From: Flavobacterium restrictum
GTDB taxonomy: Bacteria; Bacteroidota; Bacteroidia; Flavobacteriales; Flavobacteriaceae
Length of the DNA: 64,000 nucleotides
Direction: 5' to 3'
Assembly: GCF_007097245.1 (NCBI RefSeq)
Contig: NZ_VJZT01000007.1
Span: forward strand, 62,001 to 126,000
Each line of letters begins with the position of its first letter. Position 1 is the first letter of the stretch. Of this stretch, positions 17,381-27,605 are shown in pieces. The position numbers were made by a program, and so were the translations under genes. The notes below the pieces were generated by a model. It was not told the origin of the DNA. It ran no database searches and worked only from the letters and a program-made list of their open reading frames with translations.

Positions 17381-18493
17381 ATGAAAAAATCGTTCGTTAT
17401 TCTTCTTCTAATTTCAATGTTTACAACCGTGCAAGCACAAACTAAATCCATCAACTTGATTGTAGGAACGTACACCAATAGCTGCGATAGCAAAGGGATT
17501 TATGTCTATGATTTTGATACCAATTCAGGGGATTTTAAATTAAAAAATGTATCCGAAAGCACTGTAAATCCTAGTTATGTTTCGCTTTCTAGCAACAATA
17601 AAATCATTTATGCCGTTAACGAAAATGGAAAAGAAAGCACCGTTAGTTCGTTTGGATTTGATGCTGCAAGCGAAAAATTAGATTATATTAACAAACAAGA
17701 TTCCAAAGGAGCTGATCCTTGCTACCTAATAAATGATGCTAAAAATGTGATTGTTGCCAATTATTCAGGTGGGAATATTGCTGTTTTTGGAAAAAACACT
17801 GATGGTAGTTTAACCGAAGCCAAACAAGTAATTCAGCATTTTGGAAAAGGAAAAAACACACAAAGACAAGAAAGTCCGCATGTGCACATGGTTTATTTTT
17901 CGCCTGACAAAAAGTATGTTTTATCGAATGATTTAGGAACCGATAAAATATACACTTACCGCTATAACCCAACTGCCACAACGAATGTTTTGGAATTAAA
18001 AGACAGTATATCAGTAACAGCAGGAAGTGGACCAAGGCATTTGACTTTTAGCCAAGACGGAAAATTAGTCTATGTTTTGCAAGAATTGAATGCCGCTTTG
18101 ACCACCTTTAGTTACGCCAACGGTGTGCTTAAAAAAATGGACGAAACGACTGTTTTAGCTCCTGATTTCAAAGGAACTTTCAGCGCAGCCGACATTCATT
18201 TTTCGCCTGACGGAAAATTTTTATACGCTTCGAATAGGGGAGAAGCCAATACGATTTCGATTTTCAAAGTGTTGAAAAACGGAAAATTAGAATCCAAAGG
18301 GCAAACGAGTTCTTTGGGCAAAGGCCCACGAAATTTTGTTATAGATCCAACTGGGAATTTTCTTTTGGTAGGGCATCAATACACAAATGAAATTGTAATT
18401 TTCAAAATCAATAAAACTACGGGAAGCCTTACGGATACTGGAAAAAGAATTGCTTTGTGCGCACCAGTTTGTTTGGTTTTTGGGAAGATTTAA
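17381..18493 (+). CDS. secreted lactonase-family seven-bladed propeller
   Basis: This 370-residue protein starts at the ATG of MKKSFVILLLISMFTTVQAQ, a signal peptide; an upstream in-frame ATG at 17330 has no signal character. The mature protein is a beta-propeller of the 6-phosphogluconolactonase/carboxy-cis,cis-muconate cyclase family: VGTYTNSCDSKGIYVYDFD, ADPCYLI, ESPHVHMVYFSPDKKYV, GSGPRHLTFSQDGKLVYV, ADIHFSPDGKFLYASNRGEANTI and GKGPRNFVIDPTGNFLLVGHQ. Export makes a pentose-phosphate role unlikely, and extracytoplasmic sugar lactone hydrolysis is more plausible. It is monocistronic. Confidence 0.85.
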   Translation: MKKSFVILLLISMFTTVQAQTKSINLIVGTYTNSCDSKGIYVYDFDTNSGDFKLKNVSESTVNPSYVSLSSNNKIIYAVNENGKESTVSSFGFDAASEKLDYINKQDSKGADPCYLINDAKNVIVANYSGGNIAVFGKNTDGSLTEAKQVIQHFGKGKNTQRQESPHVHMVYFSPDKKYVLSNDLGTDKIYTYRYNPTATTNVLELKDSISVTAGSGPRHLTFSQDGKLVYVLQELNAALTTFSYANGVLKKMDETTVLAPDFKGTFSAADIHFSPDGKFLYASNRGEANTISIFKVLKNGKLESKGQTSSLGKGPRNFVIDPTGNFLLVGHQYTNEIVIFKINKTTGSLTDTGKRIALCAPVCLVFGKI

Positions 18494-18513
18494 TTTTAAG
18501 TAATCAGTAGTCA

Positions 18514-18563
18514 GTTTTTAGTGATTAGTATTTAACTGAACACTAAAAACGGAACACTTTTTT
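18514..18563. terminator. weak candidate terminator between convergent genes
   Basis: A 10-bp inverted repeat (gtttttagtg / cactaaaaac) with a 17-base loop is followed by a run of seven T. The long loop and AT-rich stem make it uncertain. Confidence 0.35.
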
Positions 18564-18606
18564 TGTCCCTAATGTTGCTTCCTTTGGTTTTTTCACTATC
18601 GTTCTA

Positions 18607-19686
18607 TTACTGATTTTCGGTATTTAACCAAATCAAAAACAGCTTGTATCCAATGGTTAATACCACGGCTCCAAGAAATAATCCCAAAAATCCGTTGTAA
18701 ATAAAGCCACCAATTGCACCCAGAAAAACGACTAACATGGGTACAGGAGATGCTCTTCCTAACAAAATGGGTTTCAAAATATTATCCGAAAGCATTGTAA
18801 TAAGCAACCAAATGGACAAAATAGTAGCCGTAGTTGTATCTGAAACCGAAAACATATAAATGGCAACTGGAATCGCAATAGGGCCAATTCCTATTTGAAT
18901 AATGGCTAACACAAGACAAGCAACTGTCCACAAACCAGCAAAAGGAACACCTGCGATAAAAAACGCAATTCCTACCATTACGGATTGAATTATAGCTACG
19001 CCAATAAATCCTTTTATCACATTTCGAATAGTCATTACCGTAACATCAGCAAAATGTTCTCCGTTTTGTCCCGCCAATTTTAGGAATATTTTTTGCGAAA
19101 CGCTTTGTAACGATTCCGAGTAAATCAATAAAACTCCCGCAATGATGATGGAAACGATAAACTCCAAAATGCCTTTGCCAAAACCTGCAAATAAGTTCAA
19201 AAGCCACGTACCCACTTTGGTCACTTGATCCGAATATTGCAACATGGTATCTTGCCAATTATCCGATGCTGATTGCCAAATATCAACAATTGGTTTGGCA
19301 ATAGTAGGCCAATTAGCTGTGGTAGCACCCGGTGGCGGAATCAAAGGTTGGCCTTCGGTATACATTTCGGTGATGTGGCTAATGCCTTCATACAGCGATT
19401 CTCCAACCAGAACACTGGGTAGAATCAAAAAGCTTAATAACAAGAGTGTTAAAAAAATACCGGGCACCACTTTTTTTCCCCTAAAGATTTTTACAATGGC
19501 ACTATAAATTGGCGATAGCGCAATAGCAATCACTGCTGCCCAAATCAAAATCAATATGAAGGGTTTTAAAATGTCAAAACACCACGACAACAACACGAAA
19601 AGGACGCCCAAACGGATGATGATATCTACAATTTTATCAAATTTATTGGGAATTGGACTGGAATCAACTGGGTTCATTGGGTTCAT
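18607..19686 (-). CDS. AI-2E family transporter (PF01594)
   Basis: This 359-residue polytopic membrane protein has paired N-terminal helices (IIRLGVLFVLLSWCFDILKPFILILIWAAVIAIAL), a soluble stretch around residues 110-165, then five or more further helices. The family blocks IGFAFFIAG-like VGIAFFIAGVPFAGLWTV, IQIGIGPIAIPVAIYMF and DNILKPILLGRASPVPMLVVFLGAIGG are present. Some members export autoinducer-2 and others act in Na+/H+ exchange, so the name says little about the substrate here. A second in-frame ATG lies three codons downstream and may be the real start. Confidence 0.88.
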   Translation of the reverse strand: MNPMNPVDSSPIPNKFDKIVDIIIRLGVLFVLLSWCFDILKPFILILIWAAVIAIALSPIYSAIVKIFRGKKVVPGIFLTLLLLSFLILPSVLVGESLYEGISHITEMYTEGQPLIPPPGATTANWPTIAKPIVDIWQSASDNWQDTMLQYSDQVTKVGTWLLNLFAGFGKGILEFIVSIIIAGVLLIYSESLQSVSQKIFLKLAGQNGEHFADVTVMTIRNVIKGFIGVAIIQSVMVGIAFFIAGVPFAGLWTVACLVLAIIQIGIGPIAIPVAIYMFSVSDTTTATILSIWLLITMLSDNILKPILLGRASPVPMLVVFLGAIGGFIYNGFLGLFLGAVVLTIGYKLFLIWLNTENQ

Positions 19687-20113
19687 TTTTTAGTTGTAAA
19701 AGGAATTGTAAACATAAAAAAATTAGTTCGCTTTATGTCTTTTTTATCAAAAAAAACAGCTGCTCCATGCTAAATTTTTGTAGTTTAATGTATTGATAGT
19801 GATACTAAAAACTATCTTATTGCCTGTTTTTGCACTTTTTAAAGAACGACTATTTCAATGCAGACTAAATTATTTGCAACAGATTAACGCATTACAAAGC
19901 TTTAAAATGTTTTTAATCTATAAAATCTAGGACAAAAACTTTTTTTTCCAATTGTTATCGTATTTCAATAATGCAAAAATAGGTCTTTCTGGTTGCTTAT
20001 TATTATGATTTGTTGTTAGTTAATGTGTTTGAATTTGACTACATTTGTTTGCAATTAACATTTGTTTATCATAAAACAACTCTAAATTGATTTACTATTT
20101 TCCTAAATAAATT
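19687..20113. other. 427-base divergent intergenic region
   Basis: The stretch separates the AI-2E transporter and the CheB/CheR hybrid. It is AT-rich without an open frame or hairpin that I trust. A promoter-like TACATTTG lies near its right end. No structured RNA is evident by eye. Confidence 0.5.
20013..20047 (+). promoter_or_regulatory. promoter candidate for the CheB/CheR hybrid kinase
   Basis: TTG at 20013-20015 and TACATTTG at 20040-20047 are separated by 24 bases, one more than the usual upper limit for the Bacteroidetes -33/-7 pair. The leader would be about 60 bases. Confidence 0.4.
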
Positions 20114-23100
20114 GTGGCGAAAATGAAATCAGCAGTTCCTAAAAGTTCTCCTTTACCAATCCTCAAAACCGAAAAAGTAAAGTCAAATCACAATCTTGAT
20201 CCAGAAGTACTAGCAACTCAATTACTTTCCAATCAAGAAAATGAGGGCGTTGCGCATGGTTTTACAGTAGTGGCCATTGGCGCATCGGCAGGTGGTCTTG
20301 AAGCCATTACGCAATTGCTGCAAAGTGTATCGCCAACCACAGGAATGGCGTTTATATATGTACAACATTTGAGTCCCGATCATAAAAGCATTCTCCCTTC
20401 CTTATTGTCCAAGGCTACCCAAATGGAAGTGCAAGATATTGATGACATGGAAAAAATGATTCCTAATAATGTGTATGTAATTCCGTATAATAAAGAAATT
20501 GAAGTTATTGATGGGCATATTAAATTAATACCCAGACCTAAAAACCGAATTTCGAATCTCTCCATCGATTTGCTTTTTTCATCATTGGCCGAGACGCATA
20601 AGGAAAATGTTGTTGGAATCGTTTTGTCAGGCAATGCACATGACGGAACTAGTGGTCTGAAAGAGATAAAACAAGCGGGAGGCATTACTTTTGCTCAAGA
20701 CGATTCGGCTAAATTTGTGAGTATGCCACATTCCGCAATTGCTTCTGGGGTTGTAGATTTTGTTTTATCACCCAAAGAAATTGGGTTGGAAATAAACCGA
20801 ATAAGCAAACATCCATTGATTAAACGCAATCCTACCAAAAAAAATCCCGAAGCAGAAATTGAAAATAATGATTCTAATTTACAACTTATTTTGCAACTTT
20901 TGCACAAGCATAAAAATGTAGATTTTAGTCATTATAAAATGAATACCATCAAACGGAGAATGTTGCGTAGAATGCTTATTCATAAAATAAAAACGCTAAA
21001 GGAATATGCCCTATTACTTCAAGAAAGTACTACCGAAATCGATTTGCTCTATCAAGATTTATTAATAAATGTGACCGACTTTTTTAGAGATCCAGATGCT
21101 TTTTCTCTTCTAAAAAGTACAATTTTAACCAAATTATTAAACGCCAAAACTTCGGGAGAAACACTCCGAATATGGGTTGCAGCCTGTGCTACTGGCGAGG
21201 AAGTCTATTCCATTGCCATGTCATTGCTGGAAATTCAGAATCATACGATTAGCAGTATTCCTTTTCAAATATTTGCTTCGGATTTGAGTGCCGATGCCAT
21301 AAATCTAGCTCGTATTGGGGAATATTCGACACATCAATTAACGACAGTTTCTCCCGAAAGACTGCAGCGTTTTTTTACAAAATCCAAAGACAAATACCGC
21401 ATTTCTAAATCGTTGCGGGATGTTTGCGTTTTTGCACATCACAATATTTTGCGTGACCCACCCTTTTCTAGAATGGATTTTATTAGTTGTAGAAACGTCC
21501 TTATTTATCTAGATACCATTGCACAAAAAAAAGCTATTGCAACGTTTCATTACGCCTTAAACGAAGGCGGTTATTTAATGCTCGGCAAGTCGGAAACTAT
21601 TGGAGCATCGGGACACCTTTTTGGGGTTACCAATAAAAAATACAAATTCTATTCTCGAAAAAACCATTCGGGAGTGAAAACCATACCGGATATAACATCC
21701 CGAATAGCCAATTATACTATGCCAAATAAAAATACAAATCCCGCATTAATTCATAAAAAAAACACCACTTCTCCCAACGGAAATGTTGGATTGGCTTTCG
21801 ATTCGGTATTGCTCGAAAACTATGTTCCAGCCAGTGTGATTATCAATTATGATTTAGAGATTCTTCAATTTAGAGGTGCTACAACACTTTATTTGCAACA
21901 TTCATCAGGAAAAGCCAGTTTTAATATCCTGAAAATGGCACATCTAGAAATTACTTTTGAGTTGCGCAACGCCATTCACCACGCCATCAAAACCAAGCAA
22001 ACGGTCATAAAAACAGGTATTGAAATGAACCGTGACAAAACGGGAAATGCGTTCCGAATTGTAAATCTAGAAGTTACCCCAATTGCGATTGAAGGCGAAG
22101 AACCGTTACTGGTTGTTGTATTTACGGGACAACAAATTGCAGAAGTAGAACATGATCCTATAAAAGCGGATAATAATAACGCTATTGCAAAAGACCGCCG
22201 CATCAAAAAATTAGAAGAAGAATTGACCGCTGCCCGAGCAGATATGGGTTCCATAACGCACGATCAAGAAGCTGCAAACGAGGAATTACAAAGCTTAAAC
22301 GAGGAAATTGTGTCCAGCAACGAGGAGTTGCAAAGCTTAAACGAAGAGCTCGAAACCTCCAAAGAGGAAATTGAATCGACCAATGAAGAACTTACCACAA
22401 GCAACCAAGAATTACACTCTCGCAACCAGCAAATAGAGGAATTGTATTCCTACTCCGAGGCCATTATGGCAACTATTCACGAACCTATGCTGGTACTGGA
22501 CAAAGACATGAAAATTAGATCAGCCAACAAGTCTTTTTGTAATATGTTTCAGGTAAATGAGGAGGAAAGCATTGGAATATCGCTGTATAAACTGAATAAT
22601 AACCAATGGAATTTTCAAGGATTACGGGAGCTTCTGGAGGATATTGTACCCAAAAATATTCGTTTCCATGATTTTGAAGTCGATCATACTTTTTCAACAA
22701 TTGGACACAAAATCCTGCTATTGAATGCTCATCGAGTAAGTCAACCTAGTCAAAATGAAGAGTTAATTGTACTTACTATTATTGACATTACAGCGGTTCG
22801 AAAACTAGCGTTGGAAGTCCAAGAAAAAGAGCAAAAAATTCGTGAGATTCAAATGGATGTCGAAAAGAAAGCCCTGAAAATCGTCGAAGATAGTAATAAA
22901 CGCTATGAAATGATGCTCTTGCAATCGCCATTTGCCTTTGCTATTTTGAAAGGAAAAGAAATGACCATTGCATTGGCTAACGATAGTGTCAAAAAACTGT
23001 GGGGAAAAGGAAATCACATAGAAGGAAAATCACTATTTGATGTTTTGCCAGAAATTGTCACTAGCGCAGTGCCCGCTTTACTTCACGAAGTATTTACAAC

Positions 23101-24442
23101 TGGAAAACCCTTTAACGGATATGAACTTCTGGTGCCGCTTATGCGAAAAGGAAAAATGGAGGATGTGTATTTCAATTTTGTGTATCAACCGTATATGGAG
23201 GCTGACAAAACCATTTCGGGCGTGGCGGTTATTGCGTATGATGTCACGAATCATGTTATTTTAAAAGATAAATTGATTGAATCCATTGCAAATGCAGAAC
23301 AAAAAACAACAATTGCGCAAGATGCCCTCAAAGCCAAGCAACAGTTTTTATCGAACATGAGCCACGAGATACGAACACCTATGAATGCTATTATTGGTTT
23401 TACAAATGTGATGCTCAAAACCGAATTGAACATCCAACAAAAAGAATGTATCAACGCCGTTAAAACCTCTGGAAATGCCTTGATTGTGATTATAAATGAC
23501 ATTCTAGACCTTGCAAAAGTCAATGCAGGCAAAATGAATTTTGAAGAAAAGCCATTTCATTTAGAACAAACAATCACAGAAATTTTTCATTTATTCGAAA
23601 TTAAATGCCACAAAAAAAAGATAGCATTAGTAAAAGAAATAGACACCAAAATTCCAAAAATAGTATTGGGTGATGCCATTCGTTTACGTCAAATTATTTT
23701 AAATCTCGTTAGCAATGCCATCAAGTTTACCGAAATTGGCAAAATCACATTAAGTGTTAAAATCCTGAACGAAGATGTGCAACAAACAACTGTAGAATTT
23801 GCCTTAACGGATACAGGAATTGGGATTCCCGAAAATAAACTAAAAACTATTTTTGATAATTTCGAACAAGCTTTTGACGAAACATCACGATTGTATGGCG
23901 GAACTGGATTGGGACTCGCCATTGTAAAACAACTGGTGGAACATCAAGGAGGAACACTAATCCTTAAAAGCGAATTAGGAAAAGGATCCACGTTTGGATT
24001 TGTAATGAGTTTTAAAAAAACAACACAAGAAATCCCCATTGAAACCATAGTTGCCATAGATAAAAATAACGCCATCAACAACATCAAAGTTTTGGTTGCC
24101 GAGGATATGCCGCTCAATCAACTGTTGATAAAAATCATATTGGAAGATTTTGGTTTTCAATGTGATATTGCCGAAAACGGTAAAATTGCTATTGAAAAGC
24201 TACAAAATAACACTTACGATATTGTGCTAATGGACATTCAAATGCCCGAAATGAACGGTTTTGAAACGACTGAATTCATTAGAAACAAAATGAATTCAAA
24301 AATTCCTATTATCGCTCTAACAGCAGATGTGACAACGGTTGACATCAAGAAATCGTTGGAAGTAGGTATGAATGATTATATCTCAAAACCTATTGACGAA
24401 AAACTATTGTACCACAAAATCAGCAATCAATTGATGAAATAA
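20114..24442 (+). CDS. CheB-CheR-PAS-histidine kinase-receiver hybrid sensor
   Basis: This 1,442-residue cytosolic protein has these domains in order. A CheB methylesterase domain (about 50-235) has Ser58 in GASAGG, QHLSPDH and GNAHDG, the full triad. A CheR methyltransferase domain (about 255-520) has DFFRDPDAF, WVAACATGEEVYSIAM and SCRNVLIYLD. A coiled coil of repeated NEELQSLNEE-like units spans about 690-785. Two PAS domains span about 785-1060. HisKA carries His1084 in MSHEIRTPMNAIIGF. HATPase has GTGLGLAIVKQLVEHQGG. A receiver domain has Asp1374 in VLMDIQMPEMNG. No receptor gene or CheB phosphorylation domain is nearby. The start is GTG at 20114 or ATG at 20123; neither has a clear ribosome site. 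Confidence 0.92.
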   Translation: MAKMKSAVPKSSPLPILKTEKVKSNHNLDPEVLATQLLSNQENEGVAHGFTVVAIGASAGGLEAITQLLQSVSPTTGMAFIYVQHLSPDHKSILPSLLSKATQMEVQDIDDMEKMIPNNVYVIPYNKEIEVIDGHIKLIPRPKNRISNLSIDLLFSSLAETHKENVVGIVLSGNAHDGTSGLKEIKQAGGITFAQDDSAKFVSMPHSAIASGVVDFVLSPKEIGLEINRISKHPLIKRNPTKKNPEAEIENNDSNLQLILQLLHKHKNVDFSHYKMNTIKRRMLRRMLIHKIKTLKEYALLLQESTTEIDLLYQDLLINVTDFFRDPDAFSLLKSTILTKLLNAKTSGETLRIWVAACATGEEVYSIAMSLLEIQNHTISSIPFQIFASDLSADAINLARIGEYSTHQLTTVSPERLQRFFTKSKDKYRISKSLRDVCVFAHHNILRDPPFSRMDFISCRNVLIYLDTIAQKKAIATFHYALNEGGYLMLGKSETIGASGHLFGVTNKKYKFYSRKNHSGVKTIPDITSRIANYTMPNKNTNPALIHKKNTTSPNGNVGLAFDSVLLENYVPASVIINYDLEILQFRGATTLYLQHSSGKASFNILKMAHLEITFELRNAIHHAIKTKQTVIKTGIEMNRDKTGNAFRIVNLEVTPIAIEGEEPLLVVVFTGQQIAEVEHDPIKADNNNAIAKDRRIKKLEEELTAARADMGSITHDQEAANEELQSLNEEIVSSNEELQSLNEELETSKEEIESTNEELTTSNQELHSRNQQIEELYSYSEAIMATIHEPMLVLDKDMKIRSANKSFCNMFQVNEEESIGISLYKLNNNQWNFQGLRELLEDIVPKNIRFHDFEVDHTFSTIGHKILLLNAHRVSQPSQNEELIVLTIIDITAVRKLALEVQEKEQKIREIQMDVEKKALKIVEDSNKRYEMMLLQSPFAFAILKGKEMTIALANDSVKKLWGKGNHIEGKSLFDVLPEIVTSAVPALLHEVFTTGKPFNGYELLVPLMRKGKMEDVYFNFVYQPYMEADKTISGVAVIAYDVTNHVILKDKLIESIANAEQKTTIAQDALKAKQQFLSNMSHEIRTPMNAIIGFTNVMLKTELNIQQKECINAVKTSGNALIVIINDILDLAKVNAGKMNFEEKPFHLEQTITEIFHLFEIKCHKKKIALVKEIDTKIPKIVLGDAIRLRQIILNLVSNAIKFTEIGKITLSVKILNEDVQQTTVEFALTDTGIGIPENKLKTIFDNFEQAFDETSRLYGGTGLGLAIVKQLVEHQGGTLILKSELGKGSTFGFVMSFKKTTQEIPIETIVAIDKNNAINNIKVLVAEDMPLNQLLIKIILEDFGFQCDIAENGKIAIEKLQNNTYDIVLMDIQMPEMNGFETTEFIRNKMNSKIPIIALTADVTTVDIKKSLEVGMNDYISKPIDEKLLYHKISNQLMK

Positions 24443-24465
24443 AACCGTATTTTAGGAATTTACTT

Positions 24466-27400
24466 TTACTCTAAATGTTTAAAATGCTTTTCGTTTTTAT
24501 ACACTTGCGCCAATAAGCTCGGCAAAACAATCAATAATAATGGCATGGCGATTACAAACCCACCAATTACGGCAATGGCAAGCGGTTGGTGCAGTTCAGA
24601 CCCAGTTCCTATGCCAATTGCTAATGGCAAAAGTGCAATTATTGCTCCCAGAGCCGTCATTAATTTGGGGCGCAATCGAGTTGAAATAGAATAAATTATG
24701 GATTCCTTTACGTTTCTAGTTGCTTTGAACGTTTCCTTAAATTGAAGAAATGTAAAAATAGCGTTCTCGGCAATTATACCAACAATCATAATAATTCCAG
24801 TATAACTTCCCACGTTTAAAGGAGTTCCAGTTACAAAAAGCAACATATAACTTCCTGCAATTCCTAAAACCGAAATGAATAGGATAACAATTGCGATTCT
24901 AAAATCTCGAAAAAGAAATAAAATAACCCCAAAAACGAGTAAAGAGGCTGCGATTAAAATTAGTAATAATTCCTTGAAGGATTGTTGTTGGTCTTTGTAA
25001 GCACCAGCATATTCAATATAATAGCCATTGGGCAAATGAATTTGACTGGAAACTTTGGACTGAATTTCTTGCATGACACTTCCTAAATCCCGATCGTCCA
25101 ATCGTCCAGTTACCACATTCATCATTTGGAGGTTCTCACGCTCGATTTCGGCAACCCCTTTTTGCACCGAAATAGTCACCATACTCGAAATGGGAACCGC
25201 TTGACCGTTTGGCAAAAATATTTTGAGTTGTTTGATGTCTTCCAAGCTTCGTTTTTGACCATTGGCATAAATCAATCGAATGGGAGTTTGTTTTTCGTTT
25301 TCTAATAAAGTACCTACCACATTTCCTTCGAGAGCGGTTTGCATTTGAAACTGTAAATCGGTTGGCGTAATGCCGTATTGCGCTAGTTGTGCATAATTTG
25401 GAACAATATTTATTGCTGGGCCAGCCAAAACAATTCCGTCAAAAACATCGGCAGTTCCTTTTACTTTTTCGATAATGGCGGTTACTTTTTTGGCTATTTT
25501 TTGTAATTCGGCTTGGTTGTTCCCAAAAATTTTTACTTCTATTGGCGAAACAGAGCTCATTAAATCGCCCAACATATCCATGATAACTTGCCCAAAATCG
25601 ATGCGCAAAGCGGGTTGTGTGGCTTCTACTTTGGTACGAATTTCATCAATGACATCGTTGCTCGTTTTGTTTCGGTCTTTTTTTAATTGAATTAAATAAT
25701 CGCCACGATTGGGTTCGGTGATAAAAAATCCCATTTGTGTTCCCGTTCTGCGGCTGTAGGCTTCGACTTCGGGAATTTTTATGATGATTTTTTCCACTTC
25801 GTTTAGCATTCTATCAGTTTCTTCAAGAGAAGTTCCTGGCGGAGATTCATAATCCAAAACAATACTTCCTTCATCCATTTCAGGTAAAAATCCTGTTTCA
25901 AGATTAGGCAAAATAATAATTATGGAAAGGAGTAAAACAACACAAAAAGCAAGACTAATAATGGGTTTTCCTATAAAATACGCCACCCAGTTTTGGGTTT
26001 TTACTTCGTGAATTTCGGTTTTGTTTTTAGCAGAACTAGTTGAATTTTCTTTTTTAGACAACCACAAATAAATCACAGGAAGCAACAACCAAGTCACAAA
26101 AAACGAACAAACCAAAGTGATAATCATGGTATCCGTAAGCACTTTAAAATAGGAACCAGCCACGCCACTCATCAATGCAAATGGAATAAAAATCACAATC
26201 GTACTGACGGATGAGCCCACCATTGCTGGAAACAAATACTGAATGGCTTTTTGCAAAAGCGTTACCGTTGGCTCGTCTGGATGTTCCTCGTGTGTGCGAT
26301 GAATTTGCTCTACAACCACAATTGCATCGTCAATAATTAACCCTAAAGCCGCTGCAATAGCACCCAAAGTCATGATGTTGAATGTTTGTCCAGTTAGGTA
26401 CAAAACGAGCAAGGTCAATCCTAATGTTACTGGAATTACAATCAAAATAGTAGCACTTGCTTTGGCTGATTTCAAAAATAAAACAGCTACAATTATGGCT
26501 AATAATAGTCCAATTAACAAACTATCGGTCACACTTTTTACGGCATCGTTTACAAAAGTAGCTTGCTGGTAATAAGGTGTGATTTTGATCCCGTTGGGAA
26601 GTATTTTTTTTAGCTCTTCTAATTTCGCATTCATCGCATCCGTAAGCGAAATCAAATTAGCATTGGGTTGCTTGATAACGGCAACCAATATACTTTCTTT
26701 GCCATTGGCATTGACTTTTATGTATTCTTTGGCTTCCTTAACTGCAACGCTCGAAATGTCTTTTAGGGTAATAATTCCTTTGCCATTATTGCTAATCACG
26801 AGGTTTTCGAGTTCGTCTTTTTTATCGACTTGCGCATCAGTAATGGTTAAATACAAATACCGATAATCCGACAAATATCCATTGGATTTTATAAAATTGG
26901 TCTCACTTAACACCTGCGTAATCGCATTGGGAGTAATTCCTAAAGCGGTCATTTTATTAAAATCCAATGCCAACCAATACTCTTTTTCTTTACCGCCAAT
27001 AATCCGAATTTCCGAAACGCCATCGATTTGCGACAGAAAGGGTTTGATGGTATAAGTAGCAATTTTCTTGAGTTCGATAGCCGATTTTCCTTTGCTTTCA
27101 ATCGCATAACCAATAACTGGCAGTATGGACGGATTCATTTTTTCGACTGTAATTTGAACATTGGGAGGCAAATCGTTTTGAATTTGACTTATTTGCTCTT
27201 CGATACGCGTTTTGCTCAAATCAATATCCGCTTTCCAATCCATAAAAGCCGAAATTTCACAACTTCCACGACTCGTGGTACTGCGAACGGTTTTTAGATC
27301 TTGTACTTTTTTGATGGCATTTTCTAGCGGTTTAGTCACCGTAACCATCATTTTATCAATGGGTTGCTGACCTGCATCGGCAATGATTTTGATTTTTGGG

Positions 27401-27519
27401 AATGTGATTTCAGGAAATAAACTGGTTTGCATTTTAGAATACGCAAAAAAACCTCCCAAAATAATCAGGAAAATTATGGCACTCAAACCGTTTTTATGCT
27501 TTACAAAGAAGTTGTTCAT
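24466..27519 (-). CDS. RND efflux pump, inner-membrane permease
   Basis: This 1,017-residue protein is of the AcrB/CzcA superfamily, with twelve membrane helices in two repeats and two large periplasmic porter domains. The N-terminus shows FPEITFPKIKI. The proton-relay pair Asp397-Asp398 is in GLIIDDAIVVVEQIHRTHEEHP, and the second repeat ends with LRPKLMTALGAIIALLPLAIG. It forms a trimer that pumps substrates through the TolC-like channel encoded upstream. Residues do not single out drugs from metals; the acidic pair fits a proton-driven drug or organic-solute pump. It is the last gene of the four-gene minus-strand unit. Confidence 0.92.
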   Translation of the reverse strand: MNNFFVKHKNGLSAIIFLIILGGFFAYSKMQTSLFPEITFPKIKIIADAGQQPIDKMMVTVTKPLENAIKKVQDLKTVRSTTSRGSCEISAFMDWKADIDLSKTRIEEQISQIQNDLPPNVQITVEKMNPSILPVIGYAIESKGKSAIELKKIATYTIKPFLSQIDGVSEIRIIGGKEKEYWLALDFNKMTALGITPNAITQVLSETNFIKSNGYLSDYRYLYLTITDAQVDKKDELENLVISNNGKGIITLKDISSVAVKEAKEYIKVNANGKESILVAVIKQPNANLISLTDAMNAKLEELKKILPNGIKITPYYQQATFVNDAVKSVTDSLLIGLLLAIIVAVLFLKSAKASATILIVIPVTLGLTLLVLYLTGQTFNIMTLGAIAAALGLIIDDAIVVVEQIHRTHEEHPDEPTVTLLQKAIQYLFPAMVGSSVSTIVIFIPFALMSGVAGSYFKVLTDTMIITLVCSFFVTWLLLPVIYLWLSKKENSTSSAKNKTEIHEVKTQNWVAYFIGKPIISLAFCVVLLLSIIIILPNLETGFLPEMDEGSIVLDYESPPGTSLEETDRMLNEVEKIIIKIPEVEAYSRRTGTQMGFFITEPNRGDYLIQLKKDRNKTSNDVIDEIRTKVEATQPALRIDFGQVIMDMLGDLMSSVSPIEVKIFGNNQAELQKIAKKVTAIIEKVKGTADVFDGIVLAGPAINIVPNYAQLAQYGITPTDLQFQMQTALEGNVVGTLLENEKQTPIRLIYANGQKRSLEDIKQLKIFLPNGQAVPISSMVTISVQKGVAEIERENLQMMNVVTGRLDDRDLGSVMQEIQSKVSSQIHLPNGYYIEYAGAYKDQQQSFKELLLILIAASLLVFGVILFLFRDFRIAIVILFISVLGIAGSYMLLFVTGTPLNVGSYTGIIMIVGIIAENAIFTFLQFKETFKATRNVKESIIYSISTRLRPKLMTALGAIIALLPLAIGIGTGSELHQPLAIAVIGGFVIAMPLLLIVLPSLLAQVYKNEKHFKHLE

Positions 27520-27534
27520 GTTTTATATTTTTTA

Positions 27535-27597
27535 GCCACAGATTTAAAGGATTAAAAAGGATTTCAAGAATCTGTGAAAATCTTTTTAATCTGTGGC
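27535..27597. repeat. palindromic intergenic repeat inside the efflux operon
   Basis: The ends gccacagatt and aatctgtggc form a perfect 10-bp inverted pair around further imperfect pairing (aaaggattaaaaagg / aaatcttttt), giving a long hairpin between the adaptor and the permease genes. Similar (a)gccacagatt...aatctgtggc blocks are, as I recall, common between Flavobacterium genes. In the mRNA it could slow nucleases or lower permease expression. Confidence 0.65.
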
Positions 27598-27605
27598 AAA
27601 CCATT

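Noticed and set aside
18607-19686. Quorum-sensing AI-2 exporter as a function call
   Set aside because: The family name covers transporters with other roles, and no luxS or lsr genes are near. Only the family is reported.
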